In this document: piece by piece, positions 48,351-57,080 of the stretch
How the letters are laid out: each line of letters starts with the position of its first letter
Position numbering within the stretch: position 1 is the first letter of the stretch
Source of the DNA: Paraflavitalea pollutisoli
GTDB lineage: Bacteria > Bacteroidota > Bacteroidia > Chitinophagales > Chitinophagaceae
Assembly: GCF_029360705.1 (NCBI RefSeq)
Contig: NZ_JARKMX010000008.1
Span: 1,177,949-1,241,948 of the forward strand
Direction of reading: 5' to 3'
DNA: 64,000 nt
Program-made: the position numbers and the translations under genes
Notes under the pieces: model-generated
Seen by the model: only the letters and a program-made list of their open reading frames with translations
Databases searched by the model: none
Told to the model about the DNA's origin: nothing

Positions 48351-49100
48351 ATGGAACCCCTCATCAACTTTGCCGAATACTACAAGACGATCTCCGATGA
48401 AGAACTGCTGAAGATCGTATATAACCCGGAGGCCTACCAGGCCATCGCAGTAGCCGCTGCCCGGGAGGAACTGAACAGCCGGCAATTGAGTGAAGAGCAA
48501 CTGGCCAGTGCCAATCAGGCGGCCCAATCGCGGGCCGCTAAAAAACAGGAGCAGACACAGGACCTGGATAGGAAGATCAAACAAAATACCCGGCTGTTAC
48601 TCGACACCATCGATCCGCAACAGGCATCCGATACCAGTCCGGAAAAAATGATCCGGTTGATCGTGATCATTCTCGGCGTTATGTGGTTGTGGAATACGAT
48701 ACAGGTTGCGCCGCGCACCATTGACGGGCTTGATTACCCCTCACCCAGCCTGCGACGCATCAATATGCGCTCGCTGGTGATCATGGGTATAGCCCCTGTA
48801 GCCCTGTTCTTCTTTTGGCTAAAAACAAAACCGGGCTGGGTATTACTGACCTTTCTGCTGGTGTACCATTTACTGGGGAGCATATTGACCCTACCCTATT
48901 ATTTCCAGGAGTCTGTTTATTTTAATAAGAACAGCCGTTTTCTGCCCAACCTCATGTTCACCGCCGCCATGACCATCTTTTGGGCCGGCGTATTGTATAG
49001 CGTCTGCCGGCCAGGCATCCGTAAGCTAACGACAGTATCGCCGGCCACCATGTGGATCACACTGGCGGTAGCAGCCGTCATCAGTTTGCTGCTACCGTAA
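48351..49100 (+). CDS. Hypothetical membrane protein with N-terminal acidic coiled segment
   Basis: 249 residues. The first 95 residues are helical and charged (ADEELLK-type: SDEELLKIVYNPEAYQ, ANQAAQSRAAKKQEQTQDL) and probably form a cytoplasmic coiled coil. Four to five spans follow (LIVIILGVMWLWNTI, SLVIMGIAPVALFFFWL, WVLLTFLLVYHLLGSIL, NLMFTAAMTIFWAGVLY, MWITLAVAAVISLLLP). This pattern recurs in many small Bacteroidota membrane proteins of unknown role. Monocistronic; convergent with the next gene. Confidence 0.65.
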   Translation: MEPLINFAEYYKTISDEELLKIVYNPEAYQAIAVAAAREELNSRQLSEEQLASANQAAQSRAAKKQEQTQDLDRKIKQNTRLLLDTIDPQQASDTSPEKMIRLIVIILGVMWLWNTIQVAPRTIDGLDYPSPSLRRINMRSLVIMGIAPVALFFFWLKTKPGWVLLTFLLVYHLLGSILTLPYYFQESVYFNKNSRFLPNLMFTAAMTIFWAGVLYSVCRPGIRKLTTVSPATMWITLAVAAVISLLLP

Positions 49101-49102
49101 GC

Positions 49103-49129
49103 GAAGCCGGCCTTTACCGGCCAGCCTTC
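49103..49129. terminator. Hairpin between convergent genes
   Basis: Arms gaagccggcc (49103-49112) and ggccagccttc (49119-49129) pair with one bulge. T-rich sequence follows on the plus strand. It overlaps the 3' end of the minus-strand gene. Confidence 0.5.
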
Positions 49130-52100
49130 TTTTCTTCTTTCAGTTCCGCCAGGAAACTCACCACATCCCGAATTTCTTTCTTCGAAAGCAGGTACCGCAT
49201 TTCGGGCATGCTGGAGGCTGCATCAGTGCGGGTGCCTATGGTAGCTTTGGCTACCACCTCGGTTTTATCACCCACTTTGAGCGTAATGTCTTTATCAGTC
49301 TCGCCGGTCAGGATGCCGGTCAACGTTTTACCATCTTTCAATTTCAATATCACAGCACCATAACCAGGCGCCAGGCGCGCACTGGGTTTCACCAGGGCTT
49401 CCAGCAATTGTTCACGCGTCAGGTGGTCGGCAATACCATTCAACCGGGGGCCTGCGTTGCCACCATAGTCGTCGTACGAATGACATTTAATACACTGTGC
49501 CGTCTGATTGGAATAGAAGATCCTGCGACCCTTTTGCGGATCGCCACCATACAGACTGCCGGCATAAGACGCACTCAGCGTATCACCGGAGAGGCCATTG
49601 CTCACGGTTTTGTATTTTGCGATCAGGGCCGATGAACGGCTGCTATCGATCGCCTCCGCCAACTCGAGGTACATGACAGCAGGCAGTTTACCCGACGACA
49701 TTTTAGTCAGTAAACCTTCCAGCACCGGTTGCGAATATTGCACGGGCAGGTTACCCAGCGTCAGCAAAGCCGCCTGCTGTTCTTCCGTCGTTTTCGTATT
49801 GATCACATCGGTCAGCAACGACACCATCAACTCTTTGGAGATATTCATCTTCGCGATCAGGTCGATGCCTGCCACACGAACGGCTTTATCTTTATCCGCT
49901 ACTGCCAGCTTGATCGCTTCACCGATCTGCGCATACTGCAACTTCGCCAACGACTTCAAGGCGCCTACCCGCACCGCAGGTACCGCATCGCGTTGCAAAA
50001 GGCCCAACAACACCGGGTTGCTCTGGGCAATCCCCAATCGGCTGACAGCCTTGACGGCACTCAGCCGCACCTTTTCTTCTTTATCAGTCAGCAAGCTGGT
50101 CAGCGCATCTCCTGACTTTGCTTTCACTTCGTTCGAATCCCTGGTAAACTCACCACGATACCTTCCGTCCACCCGGTCCACCAACGAAGGCTTCACCCAG
50201 GTGCTCAGCGCATCGATGGCTTCCGCCCGCATAGCGGCGGGCGCACTGGCCTTGCCCGCAAATTCGATCAGCCGGGCCATTGCCTCGCTGGTGCCCAGTC
50301 GTAGGTTCGCATTGATAGCGCGCCGTAGCAAGGCTTCATTGCTATAGATAGTGGTCGGCAGGATGCCGCCCAGTGCCGGCATGGCATCCCTGATCGACAG
50401 GTCATCATTGATACCCCGGGCTGCTTCCGTTACTATGAATTCATCCGTATCCTGGAGGAATGAAGCTATACCCGGATGCTCCATCCGGCGCAATGCTACG
50501 ACGGCAGCAATACGCACCGGGCGGGAAGGATCTTTGGCCAATGCCACCAGGGGTTCGGCTTTACCGATCCGCGCCAACGCCAGACTAGCCCCATGGCGGA
50601 TATATACATCTTCATCATTGTTATTGCGTAAGAGACCGATGAGGGCATTCACCGCAGGTTCATACCCAATTCTACCAATAGCTTCGGCAGCGAAAAAGCG
50701 CGCCCTGCTATACGGGTCATTCAGCAGCACGACCAACTTTTCACCTGCTTCCTTGTATTTGATATCGCCCAGCCATTTGGCCGCCTGCGCCCGGATCTCA
50801 GGATCTTTGTCTTGCAGCAGCGGCAGCAAAGCCTGTGCGTATTTTGCCTCCTTCCGGGCCAGCTGGCTCAATCCCCAGATGGCATGCACCCTTGACAACT
50901 GCTGGCTGTTGGGCGCCAATACCTTCTTAAATACTTCCTCTCCCGCTGCACCGCGTTTCACCAGTTCAAACTGCGCCTTCATACGCACCTGTTTGTCGGC
51001 ATTTGAAAGCAATGCGCCCAGTTCATCGGGTTGCTTTTGGGAGAAATCAGCTACCAACAGCGACTGTGTCAGTTTACGGTCTGCTTGTCCTACTCCGCGT
51101 TTATCATCCAGCTTCCAGATACGGCCATAGTCATGCGTCTTCCAACCATCGATCCAATCTGCGATGTAGAGCGCTCCATCGGGACCAAAGTCAAGCCCCG
51201 TCGGCAATATGCCGCCAACCACCAGGGTATCGTCGCCCAATTCAAAACCGGCGCCTTTCGCATTCAGCTTGAAACCATACACACCCGACTGGGCGGGATT
51301 ACCTACAAACTTGGCGATAAAGAACATATTTTTAAAAGCGGGGCTCAGAGCCGTTCCGGGGTTGTATACCATCCCGGCAGGGCCGCTCACATAGTTGGCC
51401 ACACAAGGCACGATATGAGCAGCCTGTCCTTCCCAGCGGGGCTTCCACATCTTTTCGTCCATCCACACTTTATAGGTGTTATTGAGCGGATCACGGTATT
51501 TTCCGTATTGCCAGTTGGCACGCCAGCCGGCATCGGCGCCGTTTACGACATACACCAGGCGCTCTTCTTCACCGGCATGGTCACCGTCATTGTCTTCACT
51601 GATCAGGTTGCCGTAGTCATCAAATACAAACTCATGGGTATTGCGCAAACCGTGTGCGAATATTTCAAAGTCGCTGCCGTCGGGATTGCTGCGGGCAATG
51701 ACACCGCAGTTGGGATAAGACCAGCGTTTACCGGTTTGGTCAACCCCGTTGAAACCAATATCACCGATCTGCCAGTAGATCCTGCCATCGGGCCCCATCT
51801 CTACCCCCGACATACCATGGCCGCTAAAGCCGATATGGATGCCATAGCCGTTCGACATGGACGTCTTTTCATCGACAATACCATCCCCATTCTTGTCTCT
51901 CATGCGCCACATATCCGGGCCTACCGCCACATACAGGTTTTCACCATCTTTCATCACGCCACCGGCAACGTCGGTCACCTCGTCATGGAAATCATCCACC
52001 ACCAGTTGTGACTGATCGGCGACCCCGTCGCCATCGGTATCCCGCAACCGGTATATATTATCTTTCTCCACGGTCATATCCCGCCAGTCGTGCGAGCTAT

Positions 52101-52548
52101 CGCCATTCAGGTCAGCCAGCCAGGTATTGTGCTGGCTGTTTTCCGATGAGAGGTATTTGTGCAGGAAGGCACGTTTATCGTCGATGGATTGCAACTGGAT
52201 GGAAGGTATCTCCCAATCCTGGTGGCCGCGAATATCAAACTCGGAGTTCTTTTGCCGGTTCGTGGTGGTATAATACAGGCTACCATCATCATCGATATCG
52301 ATGGCAATCGGGGAGATCACCAGGGAATCGATGCCCCATAATTTCAGGGTCAGGTTGGTATCCGTAATAATAGGTTTGACAACAGAGTCTACAGATGCCG
52401 CCATCCTGGCTGCTTTGGCAGGCTCTATTTGTTTGATGCGTTTGTCGGCGGGTTCCTGCCGGCAGGCTGCGAGCAGGGCAACAGAAAAAGACAAAAACAA
52501 CAGGGATCGGCTGGTCCGGGGCGGGTTGGTACAGGTCTGTGCAATCAT
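49114..52548 (-). CDS. Large lipoprotein: sugar-dehydrogenase-like propeller, HEAT repeats and cytochrome c (DUF7133/PVC-type)
   Basis: 1144 residues from ATG 52548, chosen because it directly precedes a lipoprotein signal (LLFLSFSVALLAAC); a reading from 52638 adds an unlikely leader. Residues about 60-470 form a glucose-dehydrogenase-like propeller (DIDDDGSLYYTTTNRQ, GHGMSGVEMGPDGRIYWQIGD, GLRNTHEFVFDDYGNL). Residues 480-1000 are HEAT repeats (DPEIRAQAAKWLGDIKY, VRVGALKSLAKL). A C-terminal cytochrome c domain has CIKCH as haem site and MPEMRYLLSKKEIRDVVSFL. Proteins of this layout are periplasmic or surface oxidoreductases with unknown substrates. It follows the VirD4 gene by 139 bases on the same strand but is probably independent. 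Confidence 0.85.
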   Translation of the reverse strand: MIAQTCTNPPRTSRSLLFLSFSVALLAACRQEPADKRIKQIEPAKAARMAASVDSVVKPIITDTNLTLKLWGIDSLVISPIAIDIDDDGSLYYTTTNRQKNSEFDIRGHQDWEIPSIQLQSIDDKRAFLHKYLSSENSQHNTWLADLNGDSSHDWRDMTVEKDNIYRLRDTDGDGVADQSQLVVDDFHDEVTDVAGGVMKDGENLYVAVGPDMWRMRDKNGDGIVDEKTSMSNGYGIHIGFSGHGMSGVEMGPDGRIYWQIGDIGFNGVDQTGKRWSYPNCGVIARSNPDGSDFEIFAHGLRNTHEFVFDDYGNLISEDNDGDHAGEEERLVYVVNGADAGWRANWQYGKYRDPLNNTYKVWMDEKMWKPRWEGQAAHIVPCVANYVSGPAGMVYNPGTALSPAFKNMFFIAKFVGNPAQSGVYGFKLNAKGAGFELGDDTLVVGGILPTGLDFGPDGALYIADWIDGWKTHDYGRIWKLDDKRGVGQADRKLTQSLLVADFSQKQPDELGALLSNADKQVRMKAQFELVKRGAAGEEVFKKVLAPNSQQLSRVHAIWGLSQLARKEAKYAQALLPLLQDKDPEIRAQAAKWLGDIKYKEAGEKLVVLLNDPYSRARFFAAEAIGRIGYEPAVNALIGLLRNNNDEDVYIRHGASLALARIGKAEPLVALAKDPSRPVRIAAVVALRRMEHPGIASFLQDTDEFIVTEAARGINDDLSIRDAMPALGGILPTTIYSNEALLRRAINANLRLGTSEAMARLIEFAGKASAPAAMRAEAIDALSTWVKPSLVDRVDGRYRGEFTRDSNEVKAKSGDALTSLLTDKEEKVRLSAVKAVSRLGIAQSNPVLLGLLQRDAVPAVRVGALKSLAKLQYAQIGEAIKLAVADKDKAVRVAGIDLIAKMNISKELMVSLLTDVINTKTTEEQQAALLTLGNLPVQYSQPVLEGLLTKMSSGKLPAVMYLELAEAIDSSRSSALIAKYKTVSNGLSGDTLSASYAGSLYGGDPQKGRRIFYSNQTAQCIKCHSYDDYGGNAGPRLNGIADHLTREQLLEALVKPSARLAPGYGAVILKLKDGKTLTGILTGETDKDITLKVGDKTEVVAKATIGTRTDAASSMPEMRYLLSKKEIRDVVSFLAELKEEKKAGR

Positions 52549-52687
52549 GGTTCTAAAAATATTCCATTTTTTCCAAAAACCGGCGCACCACCCCTTCTTT
52601 CCGGGTGTTTGGTTAATCAACAACCGAACATCCCGCAAAAAAGTATCATATTCCCTATCAGTTGTACAGACCGCTCGCTAACCTACG

Positions 52688-54679
52688 CTAAAAGAGACTT
52701 TGATACCCCGGTGCCAACTGGAAGGGAAAATGCATGCCTGTCTTGAACTTTCCATCATTGAAGAACTTTATTTTTCTGGCCCGGATGGGATAAAGTTCGT
52801 CGGTAAAGATCAACTGCAGAGAGGTCCTGAACAACTGGTCGGGATATACCAGCTTGCGTTCCTGGCTGGTATAAGAATGGGTGGCATTTTTACCGTTATA
52901 CCCACCAGGCACACCGATGGTGCCGGTCGTGATCGTCGTCATGCCTGCCAGCGCAGAAACATACTCTGCCGTCGTTTGGTCCGAGACCCCAAAGAACTGT
53001 TGTACCCTGGCATTGGAGGAAAAAGTTTTCCAGGCATTCGCCCCATAAATCGATTCCATCTGTGGAATATCCTGGAAGAACATCCACAGGTTCAGCCCAT
53101 ACCCACGCAGCAGACTTACCGCCTGCATCAGCGGCTCCATTTTTCCCAATTGGGCCATTTCATCCACCAACATGAGGATACGTTCTTTCGGCAGCTCCGG
53201 GCTGATGGAAATAGCACTGATGATCGAGGCGATCCAGATGCGCGCCAACCGGCTATAGGTGTCTATCTTATTGGACGGCAGGACCAGGTAGATCGACCTT
53301 GCTTTTTCTTTGATATCCAGCAGGCTGCAGTCTGCACGACTGAGGTTATTGCCAGCCATAGGTGAACCGATAAACTCGAGGTGACGCAAGACGAATGACA
53401 AGACAGATTTACCTTCTTCGGCCCCCATCAGTTTGAACTCACTGGCCATGGCCTTGAGGTAGTAAGCATGCTTACTCTGCTGGCAAACATTGTAGAAAGC
53501 GGTCAATGCTTCTTCGTCTTCAAAAACCTCCAGTATCAATGTTCTCAATTCAACAAGGTTCTTCGGCTCATCCGCATACATTTCATGCAACACCAGAAAA
53601 ACAATCATGTTTTTAATGATCATGCGTGCTTTCTCATTCCAGTGCGGATCGGACTCTTCCTTTGTTTTCACCACGATCATATTGGCCAGCACAGCCCCCT
53701 GGTCGATCACTTCCTGGTAATTGCCGGCAGCAGCTAGTGCTGTTATCGGCTCAAGTGGATTGATGCCCTTGTAATAGTCGCCGGAGGGCTGCCGCAGCGT
53801 TCCATCAACCTCAAAAACAGGTGGCGCTACGCGGGATAGCAACCCGGTATAAAAAGATTTGATCTCCGCGATATTCGGAAAATCATGCTTACTTGCTTCA
53901 ATAAGCTGGATACGGCTAAGCTGCCGCTCTACCTGTTTGTGCACTTCTCCAAATGGATCGATCAGACAAATCTCCTGTTTATGCAGATTTGCCCGGGCAT
54001 ATACACTACGAATAAAGTTCTCCCCTTTGGGGTCGATCACCACCACCGATCCGTTGTAGTTGAGCAGATTCGGCACTACCACCCCTACGCCTTTACCCGA
54101 ACCCGTCTTCGCAACGGTAAGGATATGACCTTCGCCACGAAATCCGATCATGGCCCCACTATCGGGGTCCCGGCCAAGGATGAACCCATTCTCTTCGGTC
54201 ATACCTTTGCCTTCCAACTCCTTGAACCGGCTAAAACGCGATTCGCCAAAAGTGCCCGGAGGTGTATCGAAATTGAAATCCCCACCCTTGACCAGGTACT
54301 TGTACAAGATCAGTATCAGGCCTATACCAGCCAACAGGTATAAGGCCAGTGGCGAGATCCTGTACAACAGGTAACCAAGAAATACCAGTGATAACCCGTT
54401 AAAGAAGGCATTGTTGATGAACTTCAAGGGTGATTTCACAAAAAGCAAGTAGAAAGCGCCAAAGCACAGCAATAGCAACACAAGCTTACTCAAAGTAGCC
54501 ACCGGGTCGCTCATGTTCAACAGGAAATCGTCCAGCATCGCCGTCGTGCCCGGCGCTTCGGTATGCACATACACATTGTAAAGAATACTGGCTGTCAACA
54601 AAGAAAGCGCGATCACGAAAGCACCCTCCTTCCACAGGAAGAGCAAGGGCCTTCCCAGGTTACGAAATATCTGGTCCAT
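52688..54679 (-). CDS. VirD4/TraG-family coupling ATPase (orphan type IV secretion component)
   Basis: 663 residues from ATG 54679. Four N-terminal spans between residues 19 and 130 (GAFVIALSLLTASILYNVY, LVLLLLCFGAFYLLFV, GLSLVFLGYLLYRI, LYLLAGIGLILILYKYL) anchor it. The T4CP ATPase core is complete: Walker A VAKTGSGKG with Lys196, VVIDPKGE near 213-220, GINPLEP near 305, Walker B LMLVDEMAQLG with Asp506 and Glu507, and FFQDIPQ with Gln536. Coupling proteins pump DNA or effectors through type IV secretion channels as hexamers. Here no VirB4, pilus, relaxase or pore gene is nearby. It is the last gene of a compact run with VWA, membrane, charged, TPR and NB-ARC genes, 12 bases after the VWA gene. 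Confidence 0.9.
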   Translation of the reverse strand: MDQIFRNLGRPLLFLWKEGAFVIALSLLTASILYNVYVHTEAPGTTAMLDDFLLNMSDPVATLSKLVLLLLCFGAFYLLFVKSPLKFINNAFFNGLSLVFLGYLLYRISPLALYLLAGIGLILILYKYLVKGGDFNFDTPPGTFGESRFSRFKELEGKGMTEENGFILGRDPDSGAMIGFRGEGHILTVAKTGSGKGVGVVVPNLLNYNGSVVVIDPKGENFIRSVYARANLHKQEICLIDPFGEVHKQVERQLSRIQLIEASKHDFPNIAEIKSFYTGLLSRVAPPVFEVDGTLRQPSGDYYKGINPLEPITALAAAGNYQEVIDQGAVLANMIVVKTKEESDPHWNEKARMIIKNMIVFLVLHEMYADEPKNLVELRTLILEVFEDEEALTAFYNVCQQSKHAYYLKAMASEFKLMGAEEGKSVLSFVLRHLEFIGSPMAGNNLSRADCSLLDIKEKARSIYLVLPSNKIDTYSRLARIWIASIISAISISPELPKERILMLVDEMAQLGKMEPLMQAVSLLRGYGLNLWMFFQDIPQMESIYGANAWKTFSSNARVQQFFGVSDQTTAEYVSALAGMTTITTGTIGVPGGYNGKNATHSYTSQERKLVYPDQLFRTSLQLIFTDELYPIRARKIKFFNDGKFKTGMHFPFQLAPGYQSLF

Positions 54680-54691
54680 AAGCAGTTTTTA

Positions 54692-55582
54692 TTAGTAAGT
54701 CTTTATTACGTTGTACAATTCGTCCATCGTCGTAGTATTGAAGTACTTCATTTGGTGCTGATATACGTTTATCGTTGTATCCGAGAAATACTCTTCCCAG
54801 AAATTACGTACATTAATCTTGGCCATAGGACTTTGGGATACAATAGAAGTAGAATAGCTATCATATACCACCACTTTCGCCTGTTGCAGGTTACAAAGCA
54901 GCTTCTTCTCCCGCAACGACGTAAACAGCGGCTGAAATTCACTGTGCTGTATCCCTTTCTTGGTATTAAAATTTGCCAGTTCACTTTCCTGCACGAGGTC
55001 GGAGAAAATTACCAGGTAATTCACATTGTCCTCACCGGAAATCATTGATTTTTCCTTTTGCTTTACCATATCATCTTTCACACTATAGATCGCTGAAAAG
55101 ATATCCGTTTCCCGACCATAAGGACGACGCACTTGTTTTAGCGAGTCCAATCGTCGCACGATCATCGGCGCTATTACTTTTACATACCCATCCAGGCGTT
55201 TTTGCTTGCGGGATGCCGCCGTGAATGCGTCTTCTCCTTTCTTTTTGAATGGGGGACTGATAGAATCCGGCAGGTTAAGATGCTTGAAAGTAACACCCAT
55301 TGTATTGGTCGCACTGCGAAAGTCTTCATATACGATGGCCACGCGGTCGGTGATTGAACCGCCGTCGATGGGGTACACGATGAGCCGGTCTTCGGGTCCC
55401 ATCGCATACAGGATCGTCTTGATACCTTCGGCATAAGATAACATTTGCCGCTCCTCCAGGCTATTCGAAAAATCTACCAGGCAGATAATATTTTTTATTT
55501 CCGGCCGGAAATCCGGTGGGCATTTACCGCTCAGGAAAGGAATGGAGAGAATAATCAGTAAGGGGAAGTATTTCTTGATCAT
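54692..55582 (-). CDS. Exported VWA-domain-like protein
   Basis: 296 residues with a Sec signal (YFPLLIILSIPFLSG); the following Cys lacks a perfect lipobox. The body resembles a von Willebrand A domain: the first strand and MIDAS loop ICLVDFSNSLE with Asp37, Ser39 and Ser41; ETDIFSAIYSV as the likely Thr site; YLVIFSDLVQES as the Asp site. A metal-dependent protein-binding role in the periplasm is expected. It starts at ATG 55582, inside the last codons of the preceding gene (ATGA overlap), and is followed by the VirD4 gene after 12 bases. Translational coupling argues strongly for a shared complex. The VWA assignment is by motif, not search. Confidence 0.75.
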   Translation of the reverse strand: MIKKYFPLLIILSIPFLSGKCPPDFRPEIKNIICLVDFSNSLEERQMLSYAEGIKTILYAMGPEDRLIVYPIDGGSITDRVAIVYEDFRSATNTMGVTFKHLNLPDSISPPFKKKGEDAFTAASRKQKRLDGYVKVIAPMIVRRLDSLKQVRRPYGRETDIFSAIYSVKDDMVKQKEKSMISGEDNVNYLVIFSDLVQESELANFNTKKGIQHSEFQPLFTSLREKKLLCNLQQAKVVVYDSYSTSIVSQSPMAKINVRNFWEEYFSDTTINVYQHQMKYFNTTTMDELYNVIKTY

Positions 55583-56631
55583 ACGGCAGTTTTGAGCGGG
55601 TTTTCAACATTTTCAAGTATGCGTAAGGTTTCCGGCTCCAGCCGCTGTTTGACAAATTCCTTCAGCTGATTCTGGTCAGTGGTATGGGGCAGTCCGGAGG
55701 TATTGTACCGCTCTTGCTTTCCTTCTGCAGAACGCATTTTTGTGTTCAGTCCTTCCAGGTAATTGCGAAACCGGTTCACACGACGATAACTGTTGGCAAT
55801 TTCCTTATTGAGGGTTCTTGCCCGCCGCACAGAGAACACATCGATGAAATTCAGTTTCTTCTTTTTATCGTACTCAACGATATGACGGTAGCGGATCATG
55901 GCCCTATAGGCAGACACGATGTTGTGGTTCTTCTTGATCAGCAACATACAAATCCCTCCCAGGAAAGGTAGCAACAAGGCCACCAGGGTGATCGGCGATA
56001 CCAACATACCATTGCCTGTCACCGTCAATCCTGCAGCCTGTGCCATCACCTCCGCCCTCTTCTGGGAAAACAGGAAAATTGCCCATAAGCAACCTATTAA
56101 CATCAACGCACTAAGTACCAGGAAAAGCAAACGACTTTTTTCGCCTACCCCTATTTTTTGAGAAAAACTAATATTGGTCGAGTCCGGGAAATTGAATTTC
56201 TCCTTATCGCTTTCAAGCCAGTGGTGAAACAACACCTCGAGGGTAAGATCGGCGGCAATGATACTACCGAGGGTAAGGATCAGCGCCGTAAATACACGCA
56301 TGGATACCGCCCGGATGCCTTCCTCCCCCGGCATGATAAATATCTCCATATTTTCATAGTTGAGGGAAGATTCTGCAATCAGCAAGGCGACAAAAACAAC
56401 GAGAAAAAGCGCTTTCTTCAATAGCGAATTTTTATACACATTGCGCTTCGCTGTCATATTCACCACATCTCCGTCGGTAATAAATGACTGGTGGTCTTTC
56501 GACAAAAAGGAAAGTTGACGGTTGATGCGTTTCACGGTTTTGGTAACGACATGCGACGCGAAATTCTCCAGCCCCTTTTCTTTATTTTTCAACCATTGGC
56601 GGTGAGTAATTGGGAATAAAAATGTCAGCAT
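55579..56631 (-). CDS. Four-helix membrane protein of the VirD4/STAND cluster
   Basis: 350 residues, not a recognised family. Spans near 73-86 (LLKKALFLVVFVALLIAE), 109-128 (MRVFTALILTLGSIIAADL), 165-183 (LLFLVLSALMLIGCLWAIF) and 211-233 (VSPITLVALLLPFLGGICMLL) give four helices. A basic N-terminal region (1-70) and a long basic C-terminal cytoplasmic tail (YDKKKKLNFIDVFSVRRARTLNKE) follow, ending with acidic helices. It could anchor a complex joining the periplasmic VWA protein to the VirD4 ATPase. It overlaps the VWA start by four bases and lies 26 bases after the small charged gene. Confidence 0.7.
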   Translation of the reverse strand: MLTFLFPITHRQWLKNKEKGLENFASHVVTKTVKRINRQLSFLSKDHQSFITDGDVVNMTAKRNVYKNSLLKKALFLVVFVALLIAESSLNYENMEIFIMPGEEGIRAVSMRVFTALILTLGSIIAADLTLEVLFHHWLESDKEKFNFPDSTNISFSQKIGVGEKSRLLFLVLSALMLIGCLWAIFLFSQKRAEVMAQAAGLTVTGNGMLVSPITLVALLLPFLGGICMLLIKKNHNIVSAYRAMIRYRHIVEYDKKKKLNFIDVFSVRRARTLNKEIANSYRRVNRFRNYLEGLNTKMRSAEGKQERYNTSGLPHTTDQNQLKEFVKQRLEPETLRILENVENPLKTAV

Positions 56632-56657
56632 AAACAGCTTTTTGGTATTCGTGTAGG

Positions 56658-56903
56658 TTATAACTTCAAATTATTACCGGGCTTAGGCTTGGGCGTGTAT
56701 TTTTCAGCATCCGTCTTGTTCGGGACAGGTACTTTGGTAATATCATTGCCGTTCTTCTGATGATCGTCCTTGAGCTCTTTATTTTGCTCTTTGGTCCTCG
56801 GCTCTTTCTCTTTTGTAGCCTCTGTCGACTTACCGGCCTTCGAAGCGTCGGAAGGGCCGTTTTTATCGGCAAAGGAATCTGCTTTGTCTCTGAATTTGCT
56901 CAT
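56658..56903 (-). CDS. Small charged, probably disordered protein
   Basis: 81 residues from ATG 56903 (MSKFRDKADSFADKNG); the longer open frame to 57038 has no protein character upstream. The protein is rich in Lys, Asp, Glu, Asn and Pro (TKEKEPRTKEQNKELKDD, KTDAEKYTPKPKPGNN) with no hydrophobic core, hence probably unfolded. A secretion substrate, chaperone-bound peptide or linker is possible. It lies 26 bases before the membrane protein gene and 177 bases after the TPR gene on the same strand. Without homologues, whether it is functional rests on its position in the run. Confidence 0.5.
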   Translation of the reverse strand: MSKFRDKADSFADKNGPSDASKAGKSTEATKEKEPRTKEQNKELKDDHQKNGNDITKVPVPNKTDAEKYTPKPKPGNNLKL

Positions 56904-57080
56904 GGGATAATATTTTATCCAAAGAAATTCAACTCCGGCAAACACCCATACATGTTGTATGGTTTGCACCCGAAAACTCTTTCCCAAATCCATAAAATAC
57001 TTTTTCACCGGCCCGACCGGGAGGCCCATTACGCCCACAAAAGACCAGACATTGACCCAATAACGTTGTGCAGTAAATGT

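Noticed and set aside
51031-52011. 326-residue open frame on the plus strand
   Set aside because: Opposite the propeller domain of the 49114-52548 lipoprotein; no independent protein features.
56904-57038. N-terminal extension of the small charged protein
   Set aside because: The extra residues are unlike the rest; a normal ATG at 56903 starts the charged region.
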